A stretch of 64,000 nt of DNA from Eleusine coracana subsp. coracana. Taxonomy: Eukaryota; Streptophyta; Magnoliopsida; Poales; Poaceae. Shown here piece by piece: positions 12,021 through 22,759 of the stretch (position 1 is the stretch's first letter; the number at the start of each line of letters is the position of its first letter). The translations under genes and the position numbers were made by a program. The stretch covers positions 30,774,044-30,838,043 of the forward strand of contig CM064423.1 in the NCBI GenBank assembly GCA_032690845.1. The letters are read 5' to 3'. A model generated the notes under the pieces. That model was not told the origin of the DNA. It saw only the letters and a program-made list of their open reading frames with translations, and searched no databases.

Positions 12021-13313
12021 ATGACTTGGGACAGCAGCAAGGATATTTCCTTTACTGAACCAAGTGTTCGTGTTCTACCTATGGTTGCTATACGTAATTT
12101 AGCTATCCATTCGACCATCAGAGATGAAGTAATTATTGCTCAGAAAAATGATAAAGGCACGGCACACATCAGGAAAAATATCAAGGATGGGAAAGTTACG
12201 TGTTTTCGTCAAGATGATAATGGTGTGCTATGGTTTAACAATCGTCTTGTGGTTCCTAAAAGTTTTCAACTACGCCGCAAAATTTTAGATGAAGCTCATC
12301 AGTCCAAATACTCTGTTCATCCTGGTAGTAACAAGATGTACGAAGGACTGAAAGAAAATTTTTGGTGGACAAGAATGAAACGGGAAGTGGCCCGTTATGT
12401 CATAGAATGTGATACGTGTCAACGTATCAAGGCTGACCACCTGAAGAAAGCCGGTTTATTACAGCCACTAAGTATACCCAATTGGAAATGAGATGATATT
12501 AGTATGGATTTTATTGTAGGTCTTCCATTAACTACTCAGAAACATGATTCTATTTGGGTAATTGTGGACAGACTTACTAAATCAACGCGTTTTATTCCAG
12601 TGCATACTCGCTACAATATTAAGAGATATGCTGAAATATACATCTCTCGAATTCTATGTTTACATGGAGTTCCAAAGACAATTATTTCAGATCAAGGCAC
12701 TCAATTTGTGGCAAGATTTTGGGAGCAACTTCATGCATCTCTGGGTACACATTTAATTCGAGGCTCTGCATATCACCCCACTACTGATGGACAAACCGAG
12801 CGTGTTAACCAAATTTTGGAAGACATGCTTAGGGCTTGTGTTTTAACACATGGTGGTAATTGGGATGATCATTTGACTCTCATGGAATTTTCTTATAACA
12901 ACAGTTTTCAAGAAAGTATAGGTATGACACCATTTGAAGCCTTATATGGTCGTAGTTGTAGAACTCTATTAAACTGGTCAGAATCTAGAGAAAGAATTAT
13001 TTTTGGATCAAATCTTGTGCAACAAGCTGAAGAAAAAGTTCGAATTATTCAAACTAATCTAAATGCTGCAAAGCAAAGACAAGAGACGTATGCCAATAAA
13101 AGACGCCGACCTCTGATTTTCAAAAAGGGTTATCACGTCTATTTAAAAGTATCACCTATGAAAGGTATTCAACGGTTTGGAGTCAAAGGAAAATTAGCTC
13201 CCTGTTATATTGGTCCATTTCAAGTGATGGAACAATGTGGAAATATGGCATACAAGTTGAATTTTTCTGAAAATCTTTCGGTGTGCATGACATTTTTCAT
13301 GTATCTCAGTTAA
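12021..13313 (+). pseudogene. Tekay integrase
   Basis: The N-terminal HHCC zinc domain lies at about 12295-12430 (His in HQSKYSVHPG, then ECDTCQRIK). The catalytic core keeps the D,D,E triad: Asp in SMDFIVGLP (about 12504), Asp in IISDQGTQF (about 12690) and Glu in GQTERVNQI (about 12800). The C-terminal part holds the GPFQVME type motif near 13210. A TGA at 12489-12491 interrupts the frame just before the core, and the frame shifts near 13290-13310, so the C-terminus is read out of frame. Integrase would have inserted the cDNA into chromatin. Confidence 0.88.
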
Positions 13314-13560
13314 AAAAATGTCTTAAGCCACCTGTGGATGTTATATTACATGATTATGAACATCTGCAATCTGATTTGACTTATTCCGAGCATCCAATAA
13401 AAATATTGGATGAGAAGGATCGAGTTACTCGGAAGCGAACCATCAAGTTTTATAAAGTTTAATGGAATAATCATTCTAAAGATGAAGCAACTTGGAAATC
13501 GGAAGAATTCCTTAATACTCATTATCCGGAATTTTTGCATCAATTCTCAGGTAATAAGTT
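13314..13560 (+). pseudogene. Chromodomain at the C-terminus of Tekay integrase
   Basis: In the shifted frame the sequence reads VSQLKKCLKPP, then a chromodomain-like block from about 13390 to 13540 (LDEKDRVTRKR, then FYKVQW-like, then DEATWKSEEFL). The aromatic residues expected for methyl-lysine binding are largely present (Tyr before KV, Trp in ATWK). One codon before Trp is TAA (about 13460), which truncates it. The presence of this domain places the element among chromoviruses. Confidence 0.8.
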
Positions 13561-13612
13561 TTACCTTTTTCATACCTCTAGTTCGCTTTAAATCTCGGGA
13601 CGAGATTTTCTT

Positions 13613-13624
13613 AAGGAGGGAGGG
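13613..13624 (+). promoter_or_regulatory. Polypurine tract of the Tekay element
   Basis: AAGGAGGGAGGG lies 1 bp before the start of the 3' LTR (TGTGACACC at 13626); it is the plus-strand priming site. Confidence 0.85.
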
Positions 13625-13625
13625 C

Positions 13626-15259
13626 TGTGACACCCCAGTGTCACTATATTTTTTTCTTATCACATGATTGCACCTAATGCTGGTTTAGCAAGTCATAACT
13701 CAATTTTTTGTTGGATTTCAAATTTATTTGAATTTGAAAATGAACCAAAGTATGGTTAATTTGAGAAGCAATTTCAATGTTTTCCATATAACTTGGTGCT
13801 ATCAAAAAAAGTACAGTGAACTGCATCGTTGCTGTTTCTTCACAAAATTCCTTCCTTCTGGTGAGCCGATTCTTTTGTTCATGGTTCACGTGAATGCGCA
13901 ACTTCCAGGCGCATCAATCTAACACTTTACTTTCTTGTTTAATGGTGCAAGGTGATAGCAGTTTTAATTTTCTCCATTGACGTTTCTCTATTCCTGTTGG
14001 CCACCATTGCTTCGTCATTGACAATCTTTCAACCATCATCTTGTGCCTGGAACTGTCAAAATGGGTGCATCTCAAGCTAAGCTTCGTGTAGGTATTTTTA
14101 TTTGCAATTTATCGTGGTCATTTAAACCAGTTTCGACGACGTCACTGCTCTCTGCCGAGCTCCAGCGTGTCTGCTGTACGAGGATGAAGACATGGCAGAT
14201 TTGTAAATAACGCGAACTAATTAATGGAAATTCTAGAATTTGATTAAACTTGTAAAATTTATATCTCGAGTTCCAGAGCTTCTAAAATAGCAAACTAAAT
14301 TTTGTTGGATTCCTTGTGATGAGTACTATGCATTGAACATGTTGTTGCATATTATTTGCATGTAAATATTTGATGTATGATTTATTTAGTGTAGATCTTA
14401 ATAAATTCATATGTTTAGTTGTATAAATGATTAAATGTAAACTTAAATTGTTTTAGACTTCTCTTGACATGCTCTGTCCAGAATAAATTGAAATGACCCT
14501 AGTTTCCGGACATAAAATTATATATGATTTTATCTTTGAAATGCTTAGAAATGCATTAAAGTAATTTATGTAAACATTTAGGGTCTATACTTGTGCACAA
14601 CAATAATGTTTATCATATTACAGCATCATGAATTTTTGTAGGAATTTATCATCTGTTCATATTTCACTAGAATTTATTTAGTCATAAACCTTTCTAAATG
14701 CATTATTAATGAATTGCTCATAATAAAAATGTGAAAACTGGTGAAATTGCTCACCATACATATATTTATCATCAGTATGTCACTCATGTCCAGTAGCATA
14801 GTTTTATGTTACTAAATGATTATTTGCATGTCATATCTTGATTACCATAAATTAAAATGCATTAGTACATTTTATCTATGAATGCTTCTTATTAGAATTG
14901 CTACCTCTGCAGCATGTGGCTTCAAGAACAATGTTGAGGAACGAATTTTAATTGATATGCTCATCCATCATGTGCACCCCATTTTGTTGCATTTTCTATG
15001 TATTCTCCTATATTGACATATCGGTATTTCATAGGAAACGTTAACTCTACTACGGAGGATTTTTAGAAGGATTCCTCAGAATTTTCTACACAAGAAGATC
15101 CTAACATCTGTACTAACTCCGTAGTTGAAGCTCAAGGCAAGCCTCGGAACATTTCCCGTGTATTAATTTGATTAAATTTCAGTAATTAAATTGCTAGATG
15201 TGTATAGATGAGTTGTGCATTAAGTCTAGGAGTTGATTGAAAACCCACCTGCATATCGT
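13626..15259 (+). repeat. Tekay 3' LTR, internally deleted and truncated
   Basis: It matches the 5' LTR from its start, jumps at about 13806 over some 680 bp of the 5' copy (roughly 3250-3925), and then follows it to the equivalent of about 5366. There it stops and a CRM LTR fragment begins. The last about 1.3 kb of the LTR are missing. The deletion borders share only two or three A residues, typical of illegitimate recombination. Confidence 0.85.
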
Positions 15260-15340
15260 GGATCGATTTGTGTGTCGCCTCCGACCAAATCAACTTACCA
15301 AGAACCTTTCGGAAGATCGGGAACCCTTGTTCACATCAAG

Positions 15341-15352
15341 TGGTATCAGAGC
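15341..15352 (+). promoter_or_regulatory. PBS of CRM element A
   Basis: TGGTATCAGAGC, complementary to initiator tRNA-Met, 2 bp after the LTR end at 15338. Confidence 0.9.
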
Positions 15353-16532
15353 TTCAGGTGCACCGTCAGGTTCGCACTACCCTTTAGTTTTGTTTTCATG
15401 TTCTTCCTATCGTCCACAGAAAAGCCCAAAAAAATTCCCTCGCCCATAACCACGTGTTTAGCCTTTGCATATTTCAATTTCAGAGTCCGTAGTGTTGAGG
15501 TTGTGCCCTAGTTCTTCTTTAGTTGCTGGTTTAGTTTGTGTTTTTGTTGTTAGTAGTGTTTCCCTTGCAACCCTAGCCGCCATCCCTTCCACCATCCTCG
15601 GTTTATCAGCTTTGTGTGCTAGGGTTGATTGATCGAAACGCCCACCCTAATCCCACCCTAAACCCACCCTCAACACCTCGGATAAATTCTCACAAATTCC
15701 ACTTTCCGCTACATCCACTCCGCCAAAGAAATCCCTACCCGACCCCAAACCCGACTCGGGTTTCACTCAAACCCCGGGTTTCTTCATAACCGATTCCGAC
15801 ACCCCTTCGGTAAAACGGCCATAACTTTTCGCACGGTTGTCCGTTTTCGCTGAAATTTTTATAGGAGATTCTTGACAAAAAGTGGAGGTGACCCACATGA
15901 GGTGATTCCTAGTGTGCCCTCGTCAAAAAAATTCAAATAAAATCGGAAAGATAAAGAAAAAATTCATTCAAGTTGAAACCCGACGTTTTCAGAAACTTCA
16001 AGAATTTCTGTAGGTCATGTCCTAGCTCTGTTTGAGCTGAAATGTTTTTTAGGTTCTCCCCATTTGTTAATGAGCTGGAGAAAAATATCAAAAAAATAAA
16101 AAAAAAGAAACTTGGGATTCCTACTAGTGCTCCATCTAGCCCCCTGGAATTTCTGAGTTTGGCTGTTTTACACTTAGCCCCCTGTTATCGACTGTGTGCC
16201 TTTGTCTCCTTGTTTCTTCTTTGCTATCACTACTGTTCTAGGACATAGTTAGACCAGTAACTAGGGACAAGTTACTTGGGCACTTATTCAACTTTACTAT
16301 CTGTTTTTGATTTGTGTGCCACTCACATATATATATTTGGCCTACCTAGCTCTACATAGTTCTTCTGGACAGCACATAGGTTACTTTGTAACCCTTGCAA
16401 TCGTGGAACACACCTCCCTGGTATCCTTTGCTTTTTGTTTTCAGAACTTTGTAAGAGCTTTGCAAGAAGCTTCTGTTTGCTATGTTGAGAGGCACCACCG
16501 CTTAGTAGTTTTGTAGGGATAACCTTCACTTT

Positions 16533-17695
16533 TTGTTTCTTGTTTTGGTGTTTCTGATATCGGGAAGCGATAGAGAGGGTGCTTCACCCTCAAAATTTGA
16601 TGAGTGCGTGAGCCAAAGTCAGCTACAGAAGGCTTTGGAGGCGGTTCAGAGTGATTTGGCAGAGACGATCACCAGGGCCGTCACCAAGCTTCACCTGGGA
16701 GAAAGCATTGAGTGGTTGGATAAGAGAGTCTCTAAGTTAACCAATCAGGTTGTCGAATTGGAGACCGCTCACAAGACCATCAACACCAATACCAACACCA
16801 ACACCAACACCAACACCAACAACGATGTTGAAGACGATCATGATGAAGCAACGGTGTATAAGGCTGATGGCATCGTCGATAGGTCAGCTACAAGGACCGC
16901 AAGGTTACGACGTCGTTTGCAACGTAACCCTCAAGGTATGAGTGGTTTCCACAACCACAACCATCGCACACAAGGTAACCATGCTCCAGATGATCCGTAT
17001 GCTAAAATTAAGTTTTCAAGTCCTTCGTTTTCGGGTCAGTATGATGGTGATGCTTACCTTGATTGGGAAATGACGGTAGAACAAAAATTTAATGCCCACC
17101 TTGTTCCTGAACAACATAGAGTTAGACAAGCCACTAGTGAGTTTAAGGACTTTGCTATTATTTGGTGGAGTGGTCTAGCTGCTAAACTGATTTGCCTACT
17201 ACTTGGGAAGAACTTAAGGTAGAAATGCGTGATCGTTTTGTTCCTCCTTCTTTTTATAGAGAAATTCATAATAAACTACAGCGTTTAGATCAAGGAGATA
17301 AAACTGTTCAGGAGTATTTTAGTGAGCTTCAGAAGGGTTTGATTTGTTGTGCTGTGGTTGAAAAAGTAGAGGATCATATTTGTCGCTTTTATTCTGGTTT
17401 GAGAAAAGAAATGCAGGACATCCTTGATTATAAAGAATTTTATACCCTCAACCAGTGTTTCCAGTATGCTATGATTGCAGTGAGCTCGTTCCTACGTTCT
17501 TTGCTATATGTTCCTTTTGAGAATGGTTTGCTACCTAATGATTATTTTATGATTAGGAACCATGGGGAGGACCAGAAGATGATAGGAGAAGGAGTTGGGA
17601 ACATGGAGGACCAGCAAGGGCTTGGAAGCCAAAGTGGAGGCCCAATCAAAACCGACTTCGAGTCTGTTTCAGGGTCCAGGACCAGTCTGCAATAA
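16533..17695 (+). pseudogene. CRM gag remnant fused to the LTR-encoded pol tail
   Basis: The gag frame runs from about 16533 (GASPSKFDECVSQSQLQ), through a coiled-coil-like part and an Asn-Thr repeat (16782-16821), to a frame change near 17190-17220. It resumes at 17192 with the gag core (RFVPPSFYREI, QRLDQGDKTVQEYF). At 17480 it fuses in frame to the pol C-terminal tail lying in the LTR (SSFLRSLLY..., GLLPNDYFMIRNHGEDQ), ending at the TAA at 17693. The zinc knuckle and all enzymes are lost. The 167-codon fused frame (17192-17695) is open. Confidence 0.8.
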
Positions 17696-18302
17696 AACAG
17701 TTGCCCAGGACGCATACGGACCCGGATGTGGATGTTCTACATATGCACGGAAAGATAAGGAGAAGACCTTTCCAATGCCGCTGGTCTCATGTCAAAACTC
17801 ATCTGGAGTCATCGGGAATCGTCGAAACAAAAGAGGGTCCAGAATCTATGTCGGTGCTGCGTTGCCTATTTTTGGCCTTTGGGCTTTGTATCTACTTGAG
17901 CCTAATTAGGGGCATGTACAGAGGGTCTTGCACGATCCTAGGGTCTTCATATACAGCTGCCGCCGCACCATTAGGGTTCGGGTTTTGCTTAGATCAATTC
18001 TGTTCATAAACAGTATCGCCGTTCATCGGTTTGTGAGACCCCAACTTCATGAGTTTAATCATACATCTGCAATTGTGTTGCATTCTTCGTTGTTCTTGCT
18101 TGTGTTCTTGATTCGCAAGCAGGGATTAGCCTTCTTGGCGAGGTCAATCGTCCTTGGATGGTTGATAACCAGAGGAGACGTCGTGCTGTGATTGTGGGGT
18201 TTAGAATGTGCTGTTCTGAAGCCGGATCGATTTGTGTGTCGCCTCCGACCAAATCAACTTACCAAGAACCTTTCGGAAGATTGGGAACCATTGTCCACAT
18301 CA
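17481..18302 (+). repeat. CRM element A 3' LTR, lacking its first 101 bp
   Basis: It is collinear with 39549-40371 and ends CACATCA at 18302. The next bases (GGTTATTGG) belong to a different element. The 5' end was removed by the gag-LTR deletion. Confidence 0.88.
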
Positions 18303-19305
18303 GGTTATTGGCACCATTTGACAAAACAGTCCTAGGGAGCCGATGGTGGTTTCGGCCGATCGGCACGACAAAATCTTTGTGTTTGATCGACTCAGAGCTA
18401 AGAAGATGGGCGAGGAAGCCATGTTTGATAAGGAACTCAATGAAGAGATGCAGGAGGAGCAGGAACAAAGTGACCAGTGGTGTCCATCAGGTATCTTTTC
18501 TAGGAGTCAGAAGTGCAGGATACAGAGGATGCGTTGTAGGCAGGTATGGGCTAGTAAATATTATTATGATGAAGATGATGATCAGCCACCAAAGAAAGTC
18601 TGGAGGGTGAAGGTAAAGTCACAAGTACATGTACTTAGTACTACAGTGGGCATCATGATGATGTTGCCTCATGAGTTTATGGCCATAGAAGAAGAGTTGT
18701 TTGCTAATGAAGGAAGTACACCACAGTTGGTATTTGATATACATCAAGCAGTGTTTGATAAACCAGATGAATCCAAGCATAGGCACTTGAAGGCTCTGTA
18801 CCTAAAGGGGTTCGTCAATGGGATGCCGATGGGAAAGATGATGGTCGATGGGGGTGCTGCAGTAAACATCATGCCGATCACTACTGCCAGGAAATTGGGT
18901 AAGACCAATGATAATTTGATTGATACTTATATGATTCTAAGGGATTACGGTGGTCGTACTGTAGCAGCTAAAGGAGTATTGAACGTGGATCTTACGATCG
19001 GTAGTAAAACATTGCCGGTTACTTTCTTTATCATTGCTGGAAAGGGAACCTACAGCTTGTTGCTAGGCCGTGATTGGATACATGCTAACTGTTGTATACC
19101 ATCGACTATGCATCAGTCTCTCATTCAGTATATCGGTGATCAAGTTGAGGTGGTCCTGGCCGATGAAACCGTAAATGTTGCATCGGCCGATTCAGTACCA
19201 TGGCATGCAGATGATATGGAGTGTTTGTTTGGCAAAGTTTGGGATGGAGACTACGTCAAGATTATGACTCAGGGTCTTAAAGTGGTGGACCAATTAAATT
19301 CATAA
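18303..19305 (+). pseudogene. Tat-type gag C-terminus and aspartic protease
   Basis: An open frame from 18343 to 19305 encodes the late gag linker (acidic, then QWCPSGIFSRSQK) and an aspartic protease. The active-site motif is MMVDGGAAVNIMP (about 18838-18875) and the second motif LLLGRDWIHANCCIP is at about 19060-19100. This pattern is typical of Tat-lineage Ty3/gypsy elements of grasses. Its 5' end is cut at the CRM LTR border. It may be the displaced continuation of the Tat element beginning at 1149; orientation and lineage agree, but a large part of gag is missing between them. Confidence 0.8.
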
Positions 19306-19790
19306 TATTTCTCTGACAAGCACCTCAATGGATTTTGCAGAAGATGGCAAGCTAGGAAAAGGATTTATGTCAGCTGATGAGTTACTAGAAGTCGATATAC
19401 GAGATGGCAACAAGCCAAGGCCGACATTTATCAGTAAAAAGTTAGATGAAGATTTTAAAGTTTAATTAATAAAATTATTGAAAGAATATCAGGACTGTTT
19501 TGCTTGGGATTATTCTGGGAGCCCAGTCTTAGTTGATCAATCATTGAGCATCGACTACCCATTAAACCTGGATATCGACCATACAAGCAACCACCACGAA
19601 GAATTGATCCTAAGATTTATGAAGATGTCAAGGCAGAGATCACCCAGTTATATGATGCAAAATTTATTAGGCCTTGCCGATATCCAGAATGGGTTTCAAA
19701 TATTGTGCCTGTGTTCAAGAAATGTGGGAATCTTTGTATCTTTTTGCAGCAGGAACTTCATCTGAGCTAGCAGTTAGATCTATAAAATCC
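19306..19790 (+). pseudogene. Tat-type pol spacer and first part of RT, degenerate
   Basis: After the protease frame ends at 19305 the reading continues in broken frames. At about 19470-19530 it encodes a typical pre-RT passage (KEYQDCFAWDY). From about 19580 the start of RT can be followed (arginine/lysine-rich, then NIVPVFKKCGNLCIF-like in shifted frame near 19700-19745). The RT is cut at about 19760-19790, before any catalytic motif, where minus-strand Athila sequence starts. Confidence 0.6.
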
Positions 19791-20880
19791 ACCATCTTTA
19801 GGTCATGCCGATCGGCGCCTGTGTCCTACCGATCGGCATCCTAGTCAGTCCTATTGATAAGTGCACGAAGCTCCTCCAAGGTTTTCTCTCCTTGCTCCTC
19901 AACTTGTTGTGCTCTTTTGATATGTCGGAGGATCTCATCATTAAGCTCGCATGGCAATTTCTTCCCAACAGCAACGGGAAAACCATCATCAATCACAAAG
20001 TTACCAGGGATGAAGTTAGGATCATTATTAATAAAATTCTCCACTAGCCTCTAATGAACTTTCCTGCAATAGAAACACTTGCATCCCTGAATTGGAGATT
20101 CTTTATGAATACAATTTTCCTGGAAGATTTCCCAGGTAGTGAGAACTCGTGGTTGAGCACCGTGCAGGCCGGCATCAGAGACGTGTCGATCTGCATTGTC
20201 AGCCTGTTGATCCTGTCCTTCTCCAACTTCAGTAGCTGAACTATGTAACTTGCTAATATGTACTCTATATAATCTTTCTCTATGAATGGTGAGAAAACAA
20301 TCTTGATCTAAAGTTTCTCTTCAGTCAGCAATGAGCATCTCTTCGAAAGCAAGAAATTCTTGATAGTTCAAAGGGTGATCAAAAGAGAGAAGGATGTCCA
20401 TTGTATACCTCTTAGAGACGGCTTGGTGTTCATTAAACACCGTAGATTTTCCTTTTCAGATCAAACCTTCCTTGACCTTCTTCTGTAGGGCAGCGTCCAT
20501 ATCTTTCTTCTCTTGATTCCACTTGTCGGACTCGCTCTTGCACAGCCATGCTTGTCGAAGAGATGACCACACAATTGGATCTTCTTCAATGGGGGAAGCC
20601 AATCTATTATCCTCCCATGGCAGCATAAAGTTCATGGCGAAAAGTTATCCATCTTGTCGATCGACACCTGATGTATGCCATCCGACATCATCCTTGTGCC
20701 GATCGGCACCATCGTTGTGTCGATCGGCGTCGCAAGAAGATCCACCAGACCCGTCGGCTTGCATTGCTCTAGGGTTTAGGGTTGCGCTGAAACTCGGGTG
20801 TATGAGAATTTGATGTTGAAAAACCCCTAGTGACCTCAAATATTTATATGCATGGAGTCATTGTCCGTATGGCAGTCCAA
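19791..20880 (-). pseudogene. Athila-type region downstream of pol, ADRH repeats
   Basis: This minus-strand region lies on the 3' side of the Athila integrase (21104-22399). It reads in several broken frames. One piece (20839-20645) carries a seven-residue repeat of the type ADRHNDG/ADRHKDD, encoded by a 21-bp palindromic minisatellite. Another (20044-19841) reads open with NDPNFIPGNFVIDDGFPVAV. I do not recognise an enzymatic domain. In Athila elements the space after pol often holds an extra (env-like) ORF; whether this is one, or displaced gag, cannot be decided from sequence alone. Confidence 0.45.
20654..20730. repeat. 21-bp palindromic minisatellite
   Basis: Four units spaced 21 nt apart, centred on variants of GTGCCGATCGGCAC (perfect at 20696-20709, diverged in the neighbours). 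They encode a heptad (ADRHxxx) on the minus strand. Related single or paired copies occur at 18355, 19806/19831, 30661, 31671/31692, 33720/33743 and 34206/34227. Confidence 0.75.
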
Positions 20881-21103
20881 CTCATAGATTTAGGAATTTC
20901 AGAAGCATATCACGAAGGAAGGCGACTCTACAACTCATAACCCACTCGGACTTGATCGTGTCGTCTGGCACTGGCCTGTGTCGGTCGGTACGCAGGCCAA
21001 AAATGCATCATCCGACTCAAATAAATAAAAGCACAAAAAAATAAAGAAAATCAATAAATACAATGCCCTTGATATTAGTCGGTAGGCTCGACCAATCAAT
21101 TGT

Positions 21104-22759
21104 TCACTCGACATAATAAATATCAAAATATTTAAGCTCAAAAGTGTCGGGTTCTAGATAAACTTTAATCGTTGACCATTCACCATGTATTTGTTCCTTC
21201 ATCCATTCATGATGACAATAGCTCCTGATGGTAAAACCGATTAACAAGATATGGGCTATCCCATTTGCTCTTAAATTTACCCTTGTCAAATAATCAAAAT
21301 CTTGAATTGAAGAGAAGCACCTTATCTCCTTCATCAAACTCCTTTTTAGTAATTTCATGTCATACCACTGTTTTGTCTTTTCTTTGTAGATTGCAGCATT
21401 GTCATATGCTTTTAGTCTTAATTCCTCTAGCTCGCTAATCTGGATTTTTCTTTTCATGGAAGCAGCATCCAGATTCAAGTTCATCTCTTTTATTGCCCAA
21501 TATGCTCTATGTTCCAATTCTATGGGTAGATAATAGGCTTTTTCGTACACAGATTGATAAGGTTTCATACCAGTTGGTGTCTTAAATGTCGTACGATAAG
21601 CCCAAAGTGCTCCACTTAGCTTATTGGACCAATCTTTTCCTTCCTTTGTCATTATCTTCTAGAGAATGCTTTTTAATTGTTTATTTGATGTTTCTTCTTG
21701 TCCATTAGTCTGTAGATGATAACCAATTTCAATTCTATGCTCAATGCCCAGTTTTGCCAAAGCTTTAGTGAACTCACTTCCAGTAAAATGACTACCTCCA
21801 TCTGTAATAATGATTCTAGGTACTCCATACTATGGAAAAATGCAGTCTAAAATCATAGTTCAAGGTTCCGTTGTAGAACTAACTTTACATGGTAAAGCTT
21901 CGACCTATTTTGATACATAATCCACAACAACTGGTATATATTCGAAACCATATAAATTAACAAATGGTCCTATGAAATCCATTCCCCAAACATCAAATAT
22001 ATCAAATTGTAGACTATACTGAAGAGGCATAGTATTGCGACTATTTGTATTTCCAATTGTTTGACATTGAGGGCATGTTGCAACATATCTTTTAGCATCT
22101 TCATGCATATAATGCCAATAAAATCCACTAGCCCAAACTTTAGCTTGAGTTTGGAAATGTCCATAATGTCCTCCATATTCTGAAGAATGACATTTCTCCA
22201 AAATACTAAATCTTTCATCACGAGGAACACATCTTCTCACCGCTCCATCTTCACAATATCGATATAGGTAAGGGTCATCCCAAAAAAATTTCCGCATTTC
22301 ACTTCGTAACTTACGTTTAGCATTGCATGAGAGATGATCCATGTTTCCTTGAAATCCTGAGACTATGTTGTGCATCCAATTGTATCTACTATCATACACT
22401 GCATATAAATGTTCCTCCTACATCTCATTAGTAATATTTGTTTCTTGTCCTTCGAACATAACACGTGATAGATGATCGGCTACAGAATTTTCAACTCCTT
22501 TCTTGTCTCTTATTTCCAAATCAAATTCTTGGAACATTAAAACCCATCAGAGTAATCCAGGCTTGGACTCCCTTTTGGAAATAAGATATCTAATTGAAGC
22601 ATGATTCGTGTATACTATGATCTTAGAGTTGATGATATAAGATCTGAATTTCTCGAAAGCAAATATCACTGCCAGAATTTCTTTTTTGGTAGACATATAA
22701 TTGATTTGAGCTTCATTAAGAGTCTTACTAGCATAGTAGATGGCATGAACTTTACATTC
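21104..22759 (-). pseudogene. Athila-type RNase H and integrase, degenerate
   Basis: Read on the minus strand from 22759. RNase H (IYYASKTLNEAQINY, then EILAVIFAFEKFRSY, VYTNHASIRYL) ends in VADHLSRV at about 22460. The integrase zinc domain (22399-22180, HSSEYGGHYG...H, then CPQCQ) is followed by the core with Asp in VWGMDFIGPF, Asp in ITDGGSHF (about 21800) and Glu in TNGQEETSNKQL (about 21710). The C-terminal part 21652-21104 has WSNKLSGALWAYRTTFKTPTGM and ELEHRAYWAI, typical of Athila. Stops at about 22546, 22422, 21904 and 21660, among others, show it is dead. RNase H is cut at 22759 by the SIRE-type insertion. Confidence 0.85.

Larger units (their letters stand above)
3069..15259 (+). 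mobile_element. Tekay/Del-type chromovirus (Ty3/gypsy), near full length, 3' LTR truncated
   Basis: The order is 5' LTR (3069-6675), PBS (6678-6689), structured leader, accessory ORF (8296-8928), gag, protease, RT, RNase H, integrase, chromodomain, PPT (13613-13624) and 3' LTR (13626-15259). Very long LTRs, the pol order and a C-terminal chromodomain fit the Tekay/Del (Retrosat2/RIRE3-like) lineage. The element sits in a Tat gag; the 5-bp left flank is ACACC, and the right TSD is lost because the 3' LTR is cut and joined to a CRM LTR at 15260. Many stops and frameshifts show it is dead. Confidence 0.9.
15260..18302 (+). mobile_element. CRM-type gypsy element A, internally deleted
   Basis: It has the last about 79 bp of a 5' LTR (15260-15338), a perfect PBS (TGGTATCAGAGC, 15341-15352), a leader and gag to about 17480, then a jump into the 3' LTR (17481-18302). 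Protease, RT, RNase H, integrase and the first about 100 bp of the 3' LTR are gone. Compared with element B (39448-46775), the break joins gag sequence TTGCAG to LTR sequence TGAGCTCG, with AG shared at both ends. It is a non-autonomous remnant. Confidence 0.88.
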
